A stretch of DNA of 64,000 nt from Streptomyces sp. ACA25 (GCF_028200735.1 NZ_JAQKPV010000004.1:62001-126000), one strand, 5' to 3'; counted from the stretch's first letter, positions 26,574-36,099 are shown. The notes: generated by a model not told the origin, from the letters alone. Numbers and translations are program-made.

Positions 26574-29261
26574 ATGACCGGACGACGACGCCGGATCGAG
26601 CGCTCCCTGACCCAGCGCATAGCCCTGCTCGCCGTGCTCGTGATGGCCTGCGCCACGGCGGTCACGCTGACGCCCGAGCGGGCCGAGGCTGCTGACCTGC
26701 TCATCACCACGCAGGCCGAGACCATGACGAGCGGGGGAGGCTGCACCGGCATCGAGGACACGCACGTCGTCTACTACTGCAACGGTGACAGCACCTACAC
26801 CACCTACTCGTTCAGCCAGGCGGGCCGCTACCGCGTCGACGTCCGGGGCGCCTCCACCGCCGCCAACCGGGCCGGCATCAGCGTGTACATCGCGGAGCAG
26901 CAGGTGGCCGCGCTCGGCTTCACCGGTACCGACTGGACCGAGCAGTCGGCGGTCTTCGACCTCGCCTCCGGCGGAGAGCGGGAGATCCGGTTCACGCTGG
27001 AGGACGACACCGGGCAGAACGACACGCTGATCGATCGGTACGAGCTGTGGTTCGAGGGGGAGACACCGCCCCCGCCCCCCGCGCCGAACCCCCCGGCGAC
27101 CGGCGCCTTCACGAGCGGTGAGTACCGCAACCTGTTCCAGGAGTGGGACCCCTCCCTCACCGACGCGGCGATCACCGAAAAGCTCGACACCTACTGGGAC
27201 GCGTTCTTCACCAGCACCGACGACACCGAGCGCCTCTACTACCCGTCCGGGTCCAACGCCAACGGACCCCTCGCCTACATCAAGGACACCGGCAACGACG
27301 ACGTGCGGTCCGAGGGCATGAGCTACGGCATGATGATCGCCGTCCAGATGGACCGAAAGCCCGAGTTCGACGCCCTGTGGAACTGGGCGCAGACCCACAT
27401 GCAGCACGACACGGGTCCCCGGGCCGGCTACTTCTGCTGGCAGGCGAGCGAGAGCGGCTCCTGCACGGACAACAACCCCGCCACCGACGGCGAGGAGTAC
27501 TTCGCCACCGCCCTGTTCTTCGCGGGCCACCGCTGGGGCGACGGCACCGGCATCTACGAGTACACCCGGGAGGCCAACCACCTGCTCGACGTCATGCTGC
27601 ACAAGGAGGACATGAACGGCGGCGTCGTCGAGAGCGTCACCAACATGTTCGACGCCACCCACAAGATGCCGGTGTTCGTGCCCTACGCCAGCGCGGCGCA
27701 GTTCTCCAACCCCTCCTACCACCTGCCGGCGTTCTACGAGCTGTGGGCCCGCTGGGCCGACGGATACGAAGGCAATCAGGCAGCCGACCGTCAGTTCTGG
27801 CGGGACGCGGCGAACGTCAGCCGGCAGTACTTCGTGCAGGCCACCCACCCCACCACGGGCCTCAACCCCGACTACGCGGAGTTCGACGGCCGTCCCAACC
27901 ACACCGGCGACCATGGCGACTTCCGCTTCGACGCCTGGCGCACCTCGGTCAACTGGGCGGTGGACTACGCCTGGTGGGCAGCCGACGAAAGCTCCAAGAC
28001 CCTCACCGACCGACTGCAGGCATTCTTCGACGCCGAAGGCATCAACGCCTACGCCAACCAGTACTCCCTGGCCGGCAACCCCCTGTCCTCGGACCGCTCT
28101 CCCGGACTCATCGCCTCGAACGGCGCGGCCTCGCTCTCCGCGACGCACGCCCGGTCCTGGAAGTTCGTCGAGGCGCTGTGGAATCTGGAACCGCCCACCG
28201 GCCGGTACCGCTACTACGACGGGCTGCTGAACTACCTGGGCCTCCTGCACGCCAGCGGCAACTTCCGGATCCATCAGCCCGGGGACAGCGGGCCGCCCGA
28301 CACCGAAGCCCCCACCGCCCCCACCGGTCTCACCTCCACGGCCGCCTCGTCCAGCAGCGTGACGCTGGCCTGGAACGCGTCCACCGACAACGTGGGCGTG
28401 ACCGGCTACACCGGCCACCTGGACGGCAGCCCCACCGGCGCGCCCGGCTGCGTCCACGTCACCACCACCGGCTGCACGGTCACCGGCCTGTCCCCGGAGA
28501 CGTCCTACAGCTTCACCGTCCGGGCGCGGGACGCCGCGGGGAACGTCAGCGCACCCTCGAGCAGCCTCGCCGTCACCACAGCAGCCCCGTCCACCACCGC
28601 CCCGGCGGCCCCCTCCGGCCTCACCGCCACCGCGTCCGGGCCGACGGACATCACGCTCAGCTGGACCGACAACTCCGCCGACGAGACCGGCTTCCGGATC
28701 GAGCGCCGGACCGGGGCCGACGGCAGCTGGGCGCTGCTCACCACCACCGCACCCGACGTCACCACCCACACCGACACCGGGCTGACCGGCGGAACGTCCT
28801 ACCGGTACCGGGTGCGGGCCACCAACGCGGCCGGCGACTCCGCCTTCTCCGACGAGGCGGAGGCCACCGCTCCTGGCGTCCCGGTCACCCGCAACGCCTA
28901 CCAGCAGATCGCCGCCGACACCTACGACGCGGCCTCCGGGGTCACCACCCAGCAGGACGACGGCGGCACTGTCGTGCACCTGACCGGCTCCGGCAGCCGG
29001 CTGGTGCTGCGCGACGTGGAGTTCGGCCCGGAAGGGGCGCGGGGCGTCCGGCTGCGGGTCGCCGGCACCGTCCCGGGCGCCAACGTCCACCTCCGCCTCG
29101 ACAGCGCCACCGCGTCACCGGCCTGCACCGTCTACCCGGACGGCAACGGCAGCTGGCACCTGAAGTCCAACACCTGCTGGCCCCGGCCCACCGGCACCCG
29201 GGACGTCCACGTCACCGTCACCGGGCCCGTGACCCTCCACCACCTGGTGTTCACGCGCTGA
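26574..29261 (+). CDS. Secreted multidomain GH8 glycoside hydrolase
   Basis: An 895-residue secreted enzyme starting at ATG 26574, with GAGGGAG nine bases upstream; an earlier GTG at 26556 lacks one. Signal peptide 1-40. Residues 42-162 are a beta-sandwich like the calcium-dependent xylan-binding CBM36/60 modules ([10 protein letters not shown] at the start, [12 protein letters not shown] at the end). After a Pro linker the GH8 domain spans about 178-560: [20 protein letters not shown] with general acid Glu248, [14 protein letters not shown] and [19 protein letters not shown]. It most resembles reducing-end xylose-releasing exo-oligoxylanases, though endoglucanase or chitosanase cannot be excluded. 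Two FN3 domains and a C-terminal beta domain resembling CBM6-type modules follow. It is one of four secreted polysaccharide enzymes in this part of the window. Confidence 0.88.
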   Translation: MTGRRRRIERSLTQRIALLAVLVMACATAVTLTPERAEAADLLITTQAETMTSGGGCTGIEDTHVVYYCNGDSTYTTYSFSQAGRYRVDVRGASTAANRAGISVYIAEQQVAALGFTGTDWTEQSAVFDLASGGEREIRFTLEDDTGQNDTLIDRYELWFEGETPPPPPAPNPPATGAFTSGEYRNLFQEWDPSLTDAAITEKLDTYWDAFFTSTDDTERLYYPSGSNANGPLAYIKDTGNDDVRSEGMSYGMMIAVQMDRKPEFDALWNWAQTHMQHDTGPRAGYFCWQASESGSCTDNNPATDGEEYFATALFFAGHRWGDGTGIYEYTREANHLLDVMLHKEDMNGGVVESVTNMFDATHKMPVFVPYASAAQFSNPSYHLPAFYELWARWADGYEGNQAADRQFWRDAANVSRQYFVQATHPTTGLNPDYAEFDGRPNHTGDHGDFRFDAWRTSVNWAVDYAWWAADESSKTLTDRLQAFFDAEGINAYANQYSLAGNPLSSDRSPGLIASNGAASLSATHARSWKFVEALWNLEPPTGRYRYYDGLLNYLGLLHASGNFRIHQPGDSGPPDTEAPTAPTGLTSTAASSSSVTLAWNASTDNVGVTGYTGHLDGSPTGAPGCVHVTTTGCTVTGLSPETSYSFTVRARDAAGNVSAPSSSLAVTTAAPSTTAPAAPSGLTATASGPTDITLSWTDNSADETGFRIERRTGADGSWALLTTTAPDVTTHTDTGLTGGTSYRYRVRATNAAGDSAFSDEAEATAPGVPVTRNAYQQIAADTYDAASGVTTQQDDGGTVVHLTGSGSRLVLRDVEFGPEGARGVRLRVAGTVPGANVHLRLDSATASPACTVYPDGNGSWHLKSNTCWPRPTGTRDVHVTVTGPVTLHHLVFTR

Positions 29262-29430
29262 TCGCCGGCCGGGCCGGGAGCCGCACCCGGGCCGGGCTCG
29301 GTCCGGCCACCACTGTCCTGCCCCGCCCGGCGCCCAACTCCATTGCGTACTACCGACTTTGAGTGCCCGATGAGAAGCTGATCAGCGACCCACGGGGCCG
29401 TCCGGCCGGTGGTCCGGTCGAGGAGGCAGC

Positions 29431-30237
29431 ATGACATCGGTATCCCGCGATTCCTCCGACACGTCCAGGCGGCAGACCTGGGCGAGCGGAGACTACGCCA
29501 AGGTGGGCAACTCCTGGATCCTGGTGAGCGAGCTCCTCTGCGAATCCGTCGGCATCGTGCCCGGCCGGCGGGTCCTCGACGTGGCGACCGGCAGCGGCAA
29601 CGCCGCCCTGGCCGCGGCCCGCCGGATGGGCGTCGCCACCGGCCTCGACTACGTTCCGGAGCTGGTGGAACAGGCCCGGGCCCGGGCCGCCGCCGACCGC
29701 CTGGACGTCACGTTCGAGACCGGTGACGCCCAGCAGCTGCCCTACCCGGACGCGTCCTTCGACCGGGTGCTGTCCGTCTTCGGCGTCATGTTCGTCCCCG
29801 ACCAGCAGCGGGCAGCCGACGAGCTGGCCAGGGTGCTCCGTCCAGGAGGCCGTATCGGCCTGGCCAACTGGGCCCCGGACGGCTTCATGGGGCAGCTCTT
29901 CCAGCTCGTCCGTGCCTACGCACCCGAGCCGCCCGCCTCCCCGCACCCGGCCCTGTGGGGAGATCCGGGCCACGTCCGGGAGCTCCTCGGCGGACAGGTG
30001 AGCGCGCTCCGCACCGAGGAGCGCCACTGGACGTTCCGCTTCGCGTCGGCCGAGGCGTTCGTGACGTACTTCCGGACCAACTTCGGCCCCCTGAACCGCG
30101 CCTTCCACCTCCTGGACGAGGACGGGCAGCACGCCCTCGGCACCGACCTCGCCAAGCTCATCGAGAGCGCGAACACCGTCGGCGACGGCACCGCCACCGT
30201 ACGCTCCCGCTACCTCGAGGTTCTCGCCGACAAGTGA
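29431..30237 (+). CDS. SAM-dependent methyltransferase
   Basis: A 268-residue class I methyltransferase. AGGAGG precedes the start. The SAM-binding motif is RVLDVATGSGNAALAAARR (about residues 49-67), with Asp in TGLDYVPELVEQARA, the acidic loop TGDAQQLPYPDASFDRVLSV and the post-motif VLRPGGRIGLANWAPDGFM. The order is that of the UbiE/COQ5-like group. The substrate is not evident; neighbours are a GH8 gene and an IS remnant, so there is no biosynthetic context. The product is soluble and complete. Confidence 0.88.
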   Translation: MTSVSRDSSDTSRRQTWASGDYAKVGNSWILVSELLCESVGIVPGRRVLDVATGSGNAALAAARRMGVATGLDYVPELVEQARARAAADRLDVTFETGDAQQLPYPDASFDRVLSVFGVMFVPDQQRAADELARVLRPGGRIGLANWAPDGFMGQLFQLVRAYAPEPPASPHPALWGDPGHVRELLGGQVSALRTEERHWTFRFASAEAFVTYFRTNFGPLNRAFHLLDEDGQHALGTDLAKLIESANTVGDGTATVRSRYLEVLADK

Positions 30238-30266
30238 CACCGCGTCGGCCCCCGTACGGTTCCGGA

Positions 30267-30797
30267 ACTGTCTCATTCGGATTTCTTCGCTAGCCTGCTG
30301 CTGTGGGCATCGTGGAGCGTCTCGTCCCGGACGCGTTGTGGGAGCTGTTCCAGCAGGTGGTGCCGCCGCCTCCCACCCGGAGGCAGGGCGGCGGCCGGCA
30401 GCGGTACGGCGACCGGGAAGTGCTGGCGGCCATCGTCTTCGTCGCGGTGTCCGGCTGCACGTGGCGCCAACTGCCGTCCGTTTTCGGGCCGTCGGGACCC
30501 ACCGCACACCGGCGGTTCGCGGAGTGGAGCCGGGCCGCGGTGTGGGCCGAGCTGCACCGCAAGGTCCCCGGCGAGCTGGACTCGCCGGCTGACGCCCCGT
30601 GGTGCCGCTCCGCCGTCAACGCGGTGCGGATGCGGGCCCTCACCGGCACGAACTGACCCCCGCGTCTCCGCCGCGCCGTCCTTGCTCACCGGTACCTTCC
30701 CACCCGCGCCCTTCGGGCCCAGCGCCCCAAGTCCGCGGCACCGAGCCACGTGCCGCAAGTCCGGTGCCCCGCACGCAACCGGAACCAAATGAGACGG
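30267..30797 (+). mobile_element. Degenerate IS5-type element
   Basis: A remnant of about 530 bases bounded by imperfect inverted ends: ACTGTCTCATTCGG at 30267-30280 and CCAAATGAGACGG at 30785-30797 (11 of 13 positions match when inverted). The transposase inside is truncated. A complete element of this type would be about 800-850 bp, so an internal part is missing. Confidence 0.75.
30303..30656 (+). pseudogene. Truncated IS5-family transposase
   Basis: A 117-codon frame from GTG 30303. The front half is a good match to the DUF4096 N-terminal domain of IS5-type transposases: VERLVPDALWELFQQV, REVLAAIVFVAVSGCTWRQLP and GPTAHRRFAEWSRAAVWAELH. The end (RSAVNAVRMRALTGTN) is a degraded copy of the segment that normally continues with the first catalytic Asp and the Gly-Pro motif, but the frame stops and the DDE catalytic core is lost. 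It cannot be active. It lies within the two inverted ends listed for the element. Confidence 0.85.
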
Positions 30798-31016
30798 CCC
30801 TCACCTTGACGCCCTCCTCCCTCCGAACAAGTCTGAGAGCGCGTTCCCGGGACCGGAGGCCTCACCGTCTCCGGGCGCCGGGCGGAGCCGCCCGACAGGC
30901 GGCCCCGACGGCCGGGGGCGCAGCATCACCGGCCCACCCCCACAGGGCCGGGCAAAGCGACGCTCGTCACACCTCGCGTGCCCCCCACATGCGTTACTTC
31001 ACGAGGAGGAACATTC
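30798..31016. other. Region between IS remnant and GH64 gene
   Basis: Contains the promoter region of the GH64 gene. The string ACGAGGAGGAACATTC before GTG 31017 is a strong ribosome site. I see no CebR or DasR box. Confidence 0.45.
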
Positions 31017-32231
31017 GTGCGTGCCAAGAGAAAAGCTGTGCGTGCCAAGAAGAAGGTGCTGGCGGCCGTAGCCGGTGCCGCGGTCGTCGGCGCGGGCCTC
31101 ACCACCGCCGGAGTGATGGCCACCGCGGGGGCCTCGCAGCCCGACACCATCCCCGTCACGCTGGAGAACAACTCCGAGCGCGGTGAGCAGATCTACGTCT
31201 ACGTCATCGGCACCGACCTCGCGAGCGGCCAGAACGGCTGGGCCGACGAGAACGGCACCTTCCACCCCTGGCCCGAGGGCGACAGCCCGCCCGTCGAGGC
31301 CCCCGACGCCTCCATGCAGGGACCGGCCGCGGGCGAGTCGATCACCATCGACCTGCCCAAGTTCTCCGGCCGGGTCTACTACTCCTACGGTGAGAAGCTG
31401 ACCTTCAAGCTCACCACCGGCGGACTCGTCCAGCCCGCGGTGCAGAACCCGGACGATCCCAACGCGGACGTCCTGTTCAACTGGACCGAATACACGCTCA
31501 ACGACGCCGGGCTGTGGATGAACAGCACCCAGGTCGACATGTTCTCGGCCCCCTACTCGGTCGGTGTCGAGGGTTCCGACGGCACCGTCCAGACCACCGG
31601 CGAGCTCAAGCCCGGCGCGTACGGCGAGTTCTTCGACGCCCTGCGGAACCAGGACGGGTGGTCCGACCTGATCCAGACCCGGGAGGACGGCAGCGTGCTG
31701 CGCGCCCTCTCGCCCGGCCACGGCATCGGGGTCGGCGGCGTCGCCCCCGACGCGATGGACGACTACGTCAACCGCGTCTGGGACCACTACAGCAACGAGA
31801 CGCTGACCGTCACCCCGTTCTCCTACGACCCGGACGTGACGTACTACGGCACGGTCTCGGGCGACGTCATGAACTTCACGGACGAGTCCGGCGCGGTCGT
31901 CACCAGCTTCGAGAAGCCCGACTCGGACAGCATCTTCGGCTGTCACAAGCAGCTCGACGCCCCGAACGACGAGGTCCGCGGCCCCCTCTCCCGCACACTG
32001 TGCGCGGGCTTCCACCGCACCACGCTGCTGACCAATGCCCACCAGCCCGACGAGAACGCGGACGGTTTCTATCAGGACGAGGTGACCAACCACTACGCCC
32101 GCCTGGTGCATGAGGCCATGGTCGACGGCAGGGCCTACGCCTTCGCCTTCGACGACGTCGGCGCCCACGAGTCGCTGGTCCACGACGGCGACCCGCAGCA
32201 CGCCTTCATCACCCTCCAGCCCTTCGACTGA
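31017..32231 (+). CDS. Secreted GH64 beta-1,3-glucanase
   Basis: A 404-residue secreted enzyme starting at GTG 31017 behind GAGGAGG. The basic start (VRAKRKAVRAKKKVLAAVAG) and hydrophobic core are a signal peptide ending near GASQ. The remainder fits GH64 laminaripentaose-producing beta-1,3-glucanases: TIPVTLENNSERGEQIYVYV, then FSGRVYYSYGEKLTFKL, DVLFNWTEYTLNDAGLW, and the long GDVMNFTDESGAVVTS followed by IFGCHKQL. A Glu/Asp pair in that family performs catalysis; the WTEY and DVMNFTDE segments carry candidates. It attacks fungal or algal beta-1,3-glucan. There is no attached binding module. A large terminator hairpin follows the stop codon. Confidence 0.88.
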   Translation: MRAKRKAVRAKKKVLAAVAGAAVVGAGLTTAGVMATAGASQPDTIPVTLENNSERGEQIYVYVIGTDLASGQNGWADENGTFHPWPEGDSPPVEAPDASMQGPAAGESITIDLPKFSGRVYYSYGEKLTFKLTTGGLVQPAVQNPDDPNADVLFNWTEYTLNDAGLWMNSTQVDMFSAPYSVGVEGSDGTVQTTGELKPGAYGEFFDALRNQDGWSDLIQTREDGSVLRALSPGHGIGVGGVAPDAMDDYVNRVWDHYSNETLTVTPFSYDPDVTYYGTVSGDVMNFTDESGAVVTSFEKPDSDSIFGCHKQLDAPNDEVRGPLSRTLCAGFHRTTLLTNAHQPDENADGFYQDEVTNHYARLVHEAMVDGRAYAFAFDDVGAHESLVHDGDPQHAFITLQPFD

Positions 32232-32256
32232 GCTCAGCGAAGCGGCACCGGAACCT

Positions 32257-32439
32257 TCACCCGGCTCCGGCTCCGGCCCCACGCGTGGCGCCGGAGCCGG
32301 AGCCGTCCGCGTTCCTGCGCGTTTCCCGGCGCTGCCGACGGGTGGGCGGCAGGCGGTAGGACGGGAGTCCGTGCCGCCGGATCAGCCACTCGGCGACGAG
32401 CATGTTCGGCAGCCACGCCAGGAACGGGACGGCGATCGA
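32257..32439 (-). pseudogene. C-terminal fragment of a membrane protein
   Basis: On the minus strand the frame reads SIAVPFLAWLPNMLVAEWLI followed by RRHGLPSYRLPPTRRQRRE, which looks like one hydrophobic helix plus the basic cytoplasmic end of an integral membrane protein. No start codon or upstream homologous sequence precedes it; the same DNA on the other strand turns into a TetR-type fragment within 40 bases. The last 15 codons just read the GH64 terminator. I call it a remnant; it could also be chance. Confidence 0.4.
32262..32305 (+). terminator. GH64 gene terminator, 16-bp stem
   Basis: A perfect 16-bp inverted repeat (32262-32277, 32290-32305) with a loop that is itself palindromic (CCACGCGTGG). 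It ends the GH64 transcript and explains the Gly/Ser/Ala tail of the frame read on the other strand. Confidence 0.85.
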
Positions 32440-32680
32440 CGCGGTCGCAGCGGCACAGCGCTGCGGTGCGATGGCCGCGGACCGGTCCGCGGTGGTGGCG
32501 GCCCGGTCGGTCTGGGCGACCGTGCACGGTCTGGCCACGTTGCACCCGAGCGGCGGGCCGGCCAAGCTCGGACTCGACGACACACCTGAGCGACTGGCGA
32601 CCGAAACGCTCGGTACCCTGCTGCGCCTGCCCCCACCGGCGTCACCGGGCGACGTCACCGGCACCCCGGACCCGCACTGA
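32402..32680 (+). pseudogene. C-terminal fragment of a TetR-family regulator
   Basis: The plus-strand frame contains AIDAVAAAQRCGAMAADRS, then ARSVWATVHGLATLHPSGG and ERLATETLGTLLRLPPP. This is the pattern of the C-terminal WHG-type ligand domain of some TetR regulators (VWATVHGLATLH). The DNA-binding helix-turn-helix that should come 100 residues earlier is missing, and the DNA upstream belongs to another fragment. It is therefore a decayed regulator, not a small gene in its own right. The frame has no ribosome site. Confidence 0.6.
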
Positions 32681-32787
32681 GCGTCCAATCCGCCGTGCCA
32701 CGCGTGGGCGGCGCTCGGCGGCGCATTTCCACGTCAGTCAGGGCCGTTTCGACGTGGAAATGCGCCACCCCCGGAGTGGGGGACAGG

Positions 32788-32994
32788 TCAGGGGCGGGTG
32801 GCGTAATCCACGAAGGTGGTCCACTGCGTGGTGCCGAACGACAGGGCGGGTCCTGTCAGGTCCTTGGAGTCGCGCACGTGCAGAGCGCGGGGAGAGGCGG
32901 CGACCTCGATGCAGGCACCTCCTTCGCTCCCGCTGTAGCTGCTCTTCCACCAGTTCAGTTGAGGGCTGCCGGCCGCAGAATCGGCGATGTTCAT
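32788..32994 (-). CDS. DUF397 domain protein
   Basis: A 68-residue protein that is a plain DUF397 member: PQLNWWKSSYSGSEGGACIEVA near the start and RDSKDLTGPALSFGTTQWTTFV at the end. DUF397 proteins are almost always paired with a large XRE regulator, and here the start overlaps the stop of the XRE gene by four bases, so the two are made together. In Streptomyces such pairs influence development or antibiotic production (the BldB/WhiJ-type networks), with the small partner possibly restraining the regulator, in a toxin-antitoxin-like fashion. One Cys is present. Confidence 0.95.
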   Translation of the reverse strand: MNIADSAAGSPQLNWWKSSYSGSEGGACIEVAASPRALHVRDSKDLTGPALSFGTTQWTTFVDYATRP

Positions 32995-33836
32995 AGTCCT
33001 CCAAGTGACTTCTCAATGAACGCCAGCGACTCCCGGGGAGGGAGGGCCTGTGACCGGATGATTCCATACCGTGCGGCCATGGCGCGGACCTCGTCGCGAT
33101 GCGTGATGAGGTTGCTGCGTCCCTGCGTTTCCAGATAAGCCACCTGCTCGCCGCCGTTCGGAGTGATCAGAACGAGCGGACCGTCCGCACCCGCGTGATC
33201 CTCTCGATCGGTGGGCATCACCTGGATCTCCACGTTCCGCTTCTGGCCGACGAGGAGCAACTGCTCCAACTGCTCCCTCAGTACTCGACGGCCTCCGAGC
33301 GGTCGCTGCAGCACCGCTTCCTCGATGACAAAGCTCATCAGGGGGGCAGGCTTCCGCGCGAAGATGTCCTGACGCGCCATGCGGGCCGCGACTCGTTCCT
33401 CGATCGTCTCCTCATCGAGCATGGGACGGCGCATGGAGAGAACTGCCCGGGCGTACTCCTCGGTCTGCAAGAGCCCATAGATCACCTGCGAGTCGTACGA
33501 GCACAGCTCGATCGCCAGGGCTTCCAGCTTCGCCGCGTCACGGAAGAACGCCGGGTACCGGGCCCGTGCCACCTCACCCTTCATCGCGCGCAGGATGCCG
33601 CCCGCGTCCAGTACCTCGTCCGCCTTGTCGATCAGCTCCGGCTTGGGGATGCGCTTGCCCTGTTCGACCGAACCGATGAGGTCCGGCCCGTACAGGAGCC
33701 GGGCGGCCAGCTCCGGCTGCGTCAGCCCGGCCCGTTCCCGGAACAGCTTCACCTGCCTGCCGAAGCTCTTGAGGAACGTCCCCGAGTCCTCGCCGTCCGG
33801 CAGTTGGGGCAGCCCTGTTCGTCCTGATCCAGCCAT
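32991..33836 (-). CDS. XRE-family regulator with DUF5753 domain
   Basis: A 281-residue regulator. The helix-turn-helix is at about 25-80: FGRQVKLFRERAGLTQPELA, LLYGPDLIGSVEQGKRIPKP. The C-terminal DUF5753 domain (about 100-270) contains AIELCSYDSQVIYGLLQTEEYARAV, RMARQDIFARKPAPLMSFVI and EIQVMPTDREDHAGADGP. This is the WhiJ/AbaA-like class, of which streptomycetes carry dozens of paralogues, each usually beside a DUF397 gene. It is co-translated with the DUF397 protein downstream. The target is unknown. Confidence 0.95.
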   Translation of the reverse strand: MAGSGRTGLPQLPDGEDSGTFLKSFGRQVKLFRERAGLTQPELAARLLYGPDLIGSVEQGKRIPKPELIDKADEVLDAGGILRAMKGEVARARYPAFFRDAAKLEALAIELCSYDSQVIYGLLQTEEYARAVLSMRRPMLDEETIEERVAARMARQDIFARKPAPLMSFVIEEAVLQRPLGGRRVLREQLEQLLLVGQKRNVEIQVMPTDREDHAGADGPLVLITPNGGEQVAYLETQGRSNLITHRDEVRAMAARYGIIRSQALPPRESLAFIEKSLGGL

Positions 33837-34343
33837 GCTCCGCCACCTCGTGTTCCTGGCTCCGGGTGGCGGGGCCCAATCGGTTCCACCACCGCACTTT
33901 TTGTACTCGCACGGTTACCTTCCGTGCGGTTCGGTGTGCCGGCCAGGCTAAGCACACGCCGTCAGGCTTGTCCGCGTGAAGACCGAAAAACCCCCACAAG
34001 GCTGACGGTGCCGCCGAGTCGTCGTCGCGCTGTCGGCCGGTCGGGAGTGCGGTCGGCGTCAGCCTGGTGCTCCTGTTGCGGTGGTGATGACCTTCCGCTA
34101 TCGACGGGCGACGGGCGGGTGCGTGCGGCGCAACTGATGATCGCTGCTCCCCTCATGGGGTACGTGACTGGCCAGGGGAGTGGCTCACGGCAGCTTGGCG
34201 CGAAGCCTCACCCGCCCCTGTGTGCGCCCCACCTGCACCTTGCCGGCCCGGGGGTGGCCGAAACCGGGGGGTGGATCCGTAGTCGGTGCCATACTCTGCG
34301 CGCACATCGGGTTCGGGGTGCAGGGCGAGAACAGGAACTGGGT
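33837..34343. other. Intergenic region between XRE and PIN-like genes
   Basis: About 500 bases separating two divergent genes. Open frames that run through it lack codon bias and ribosome sites. It must hold both promoters; I cannot fix -35/-10 pairs with confidence, although CATACT at about 34289 could be a -10 for the PIN-like gene. Confidence 0.4.
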
Positions 34344-35696
34344 ATGGCGAAAGCAGGGCCGCGGCCGGCCCGACCCGCACGGGGGATCTTCGACTGCGAC
34401 GAGGCATACCGCACCCCGTTGCCCGCCGATTATGAACGGGTCCTCACCGGCGGCATGGTGGTCCTGGACGCGAACGTGCTGCTCAATCTCTACCGGTCGA
34501 ACGAGCGGACCCGCCGTGACACCCTCGCCGTGCTCGGCAAGCTTCAGGACCGGCTGTGGATTCCGCACCAGGTGCTCTCGGAGTTCTGGCAGCTCCGGGA
34601 ACTGCCCTCCGTCCGGCATCACCACCTCACCAAGGCGCACGAGGTCGGCGCTGCCCTGGACACGGTGCGGCACTCGGCGGAGGACGCGCTCGAACGCTGG
34701 GTGTCCGCGGTGCACCTCGGCAACGACGCGCAGGTCACGCGGCAGATCGACGACGCGCTGGAGAGTCTGGCGGCCACCCTGGACGGTCTCCGGGAGCTCA
34801 TCGAGACCCAGGCCGGGAAGGACTCGCTGCCCGGAACGGCCGGGACGCACACCGATCCGGTCCTCGCGGAGCTGAACGCGCTGCTGATCGGGCGGATCGG
34901 GGAGCCGCTGCCGCCGGAGGTGCGGGACGCGGTGGAGCAGGAGGCGCTGAAGCGGGCGGAGAGCGAAATCCCGCCGGGTTATGAGGCTTTCAGGGACCAG
35001 CCGGCCGAACGGGCCGCCGGTGACTACGTGCTGTGGGTGCAGCTCATGGCAGAAGCCAAGGGGCGGGGGTGCGACGTCCTGCTGGTGACCGGAGAGGTGA
35101 AGAAGGACTGGTGGGCGATCCGTGACGGCGGTATCCCGGCGCGTCCCAGGCCCGAGCTCGTGGCCGAGATGCGGGACCGGGCCGGGGCAGGGCTGTACAT
35201 GCTCACCCAGAGCGAACTGCTCAGCAAAGCGCAGGAGTTGCTCGGCCAGGAGGTCGATGAGGTGTCGGTGAGCGCTCTGGCGCAGCTGGGCGAAGGGGGC
35301 AAGGGCGCGGACCACCTCGAAGAAGGCTGGACCGAGCACTCCCTCCGGGTCTTCATGGACGAGCTCGGGTACCGCTACCCGATCCAGACCAGGGTGATCG
35401 TGGCCGCGGCGGCAGGTGAGGGGGTCGTCGACCGGGACACGGTGTACGAGCTCGCCGGCTACCCGGAAGGGCGAACGCTGAAGGGCTTCACCCGGCCGGT
35501 CGGCACGGTGGCCAGGGAGCTGGAGAGCCAGGGGGAGCTCACCGGGAACGAGCCGTTCATGCTGCGCACCCTCTACGACGACCCGTCGGCGGAGCGGGCG
35601 CCCGCGGCGGGCTTCGGCATCCCCGGGGAGACGATCCCGTTGCTGCGCGAGCTGTACTTCGGGAGCCCGTTGTGGCCCGCTCCTGTGGAGCCGTAG
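34344..35696 (+). CDS. PIN-like domain protein (DUF4935-type) with extra C-terminal domain
   Basis: A 450-residue protein from ATG 34344 (MAKAGPRPARPARGIFDCDE); a longer upstream frame is non-coding. Residues 30-290 fit a PIN_8/DUF4935 nuclease: the first catalytic Asp in GMVVLDANVLLNLYRSNERT, Glu in LSEFWQL, and Asp residues in GDYVLWVQLMAEAKGRGCDVLLVTGEVKKDWW. This is the PIN subclass often seen near defence genes. Residues 325-450 form a separate domain (TEHSLRVFMDELGYRYPIQT, VDRDTVYELAGYPEGRTLKG, FTRPVGTVARELESQG) of unknown fold that looks like a winged helix. RNA cleavage is inferred from the PIN part. It is a single gene with no antitoxin nearby. Confidence 0.8.
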   Translation: MAKAGPRPARPARGIFDCDEAYRTPLPADYERVLTGGMVVLDANVLLNLYRSNERTRRDTLAVLGKLQDRLWIPHQVLSEFWQLRELPSVRHHHLTKAHEVGAALDTVRHSAEDALERWVSAVHLGNDAQVTRQIDDALESLAATLDGLRELIETQAGKDSLPGTAGTHTDPVLAELNALLIGRIGEPLPPEVRDAVEQEALKRAESEIPPGYEAFRDQPAERAAGDYVLWVQLMAEAKGRGCDVLLVTGEVKKDWWAIRDGGIPARPRPELVAEMRDRAGAGLYMLTQSELLSKAQELLGQEVDEVSVSALAQLGEGGKGADHLEEGWTEHSLRVFMDELGYRYPIQTRVIVAAAAGEGVVDRDTVYELAGYPEGRTLKGFTRPVGTVARELESQGELTGNEPFMLRTLYDDPSAERAPAAGFGIPGETIPLLRELYFGSPLWPAPVEP

Positions 35697-36099
35697 GCCC
35701 CGCGGATCGCGATGCCGAACTGCTCTCCTCGCTGCGCGGAGCCTCCGCGAGGACCCGCCGCGCAACGTCGAGAATGAGACAGTCCGACGAACCGCCGCAA
35801 ACTCGGTGCTTCTGTCCGTCTCCCGGAGGGCCCGAAGCGCTGCCTCTCCCTGCCCGGAGCGCTTCTGACGTGCGGTGTCCGATCGATGCGCCGACGACTC
35901 GGGGTGTGGAGGCGCACCGGGACGGTGGGATCTCGCGGCCGGGGGATCCTCGCCGAAAATCGCCTTGGGGTCGAACGGCCCTCGCTCTACGTTGGTCTAG
36001 ACATGCTGCGGCGTCGGGGCGGCCCGCTGGAGCACTGCCGGTACCGACTCCCTGTACCTGGTGGAGCAGCCAGGTGCGGGCAGAACAGGAGCCCCCCGC
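35697..36099. other. Intergenic region upstream of the LPMO gene
   Basis: About 400 bases. It contains ACTGTCTCATTC in reverse (35772-35783), identical over 12 bases to the left end of the IS remnant at 30267, and a DasR-like site at 35991-36006. Short frames here show no convincing protein. AGGAG lies eight bases before the LPMO start. Confidence 0.5.
35991..36006. promoter_or_regulatory. DasR-like site (dre) upstream of the LPMO gene
   Basis: The 16 bases GTTGGTCTAGACATGC share 11 positions with the dre consensus ACTGGTCTAGACCAGT, including the whole core TGGTCTAGAC. DasR represses chitin and N-acetylglucosamine genes and is released by GlcN-6-P. The site lies about 95 bases before a chitin-type LPMO, which fits well. 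Confidence 0.75.

Noticed and set aside
26544..29090. 848-codon frame opposite the GH8 gene
   Set aside because: Antisense shadow with biased Gly/Val/Arg composition; the GH8 frame has signal peptide, domains and ribosome site.
33924..34343. Upstream extension of the PIN-like gene
   Set aside because: The added 140 residues have no conserved look and ATG 34344 begins a sensible protein.
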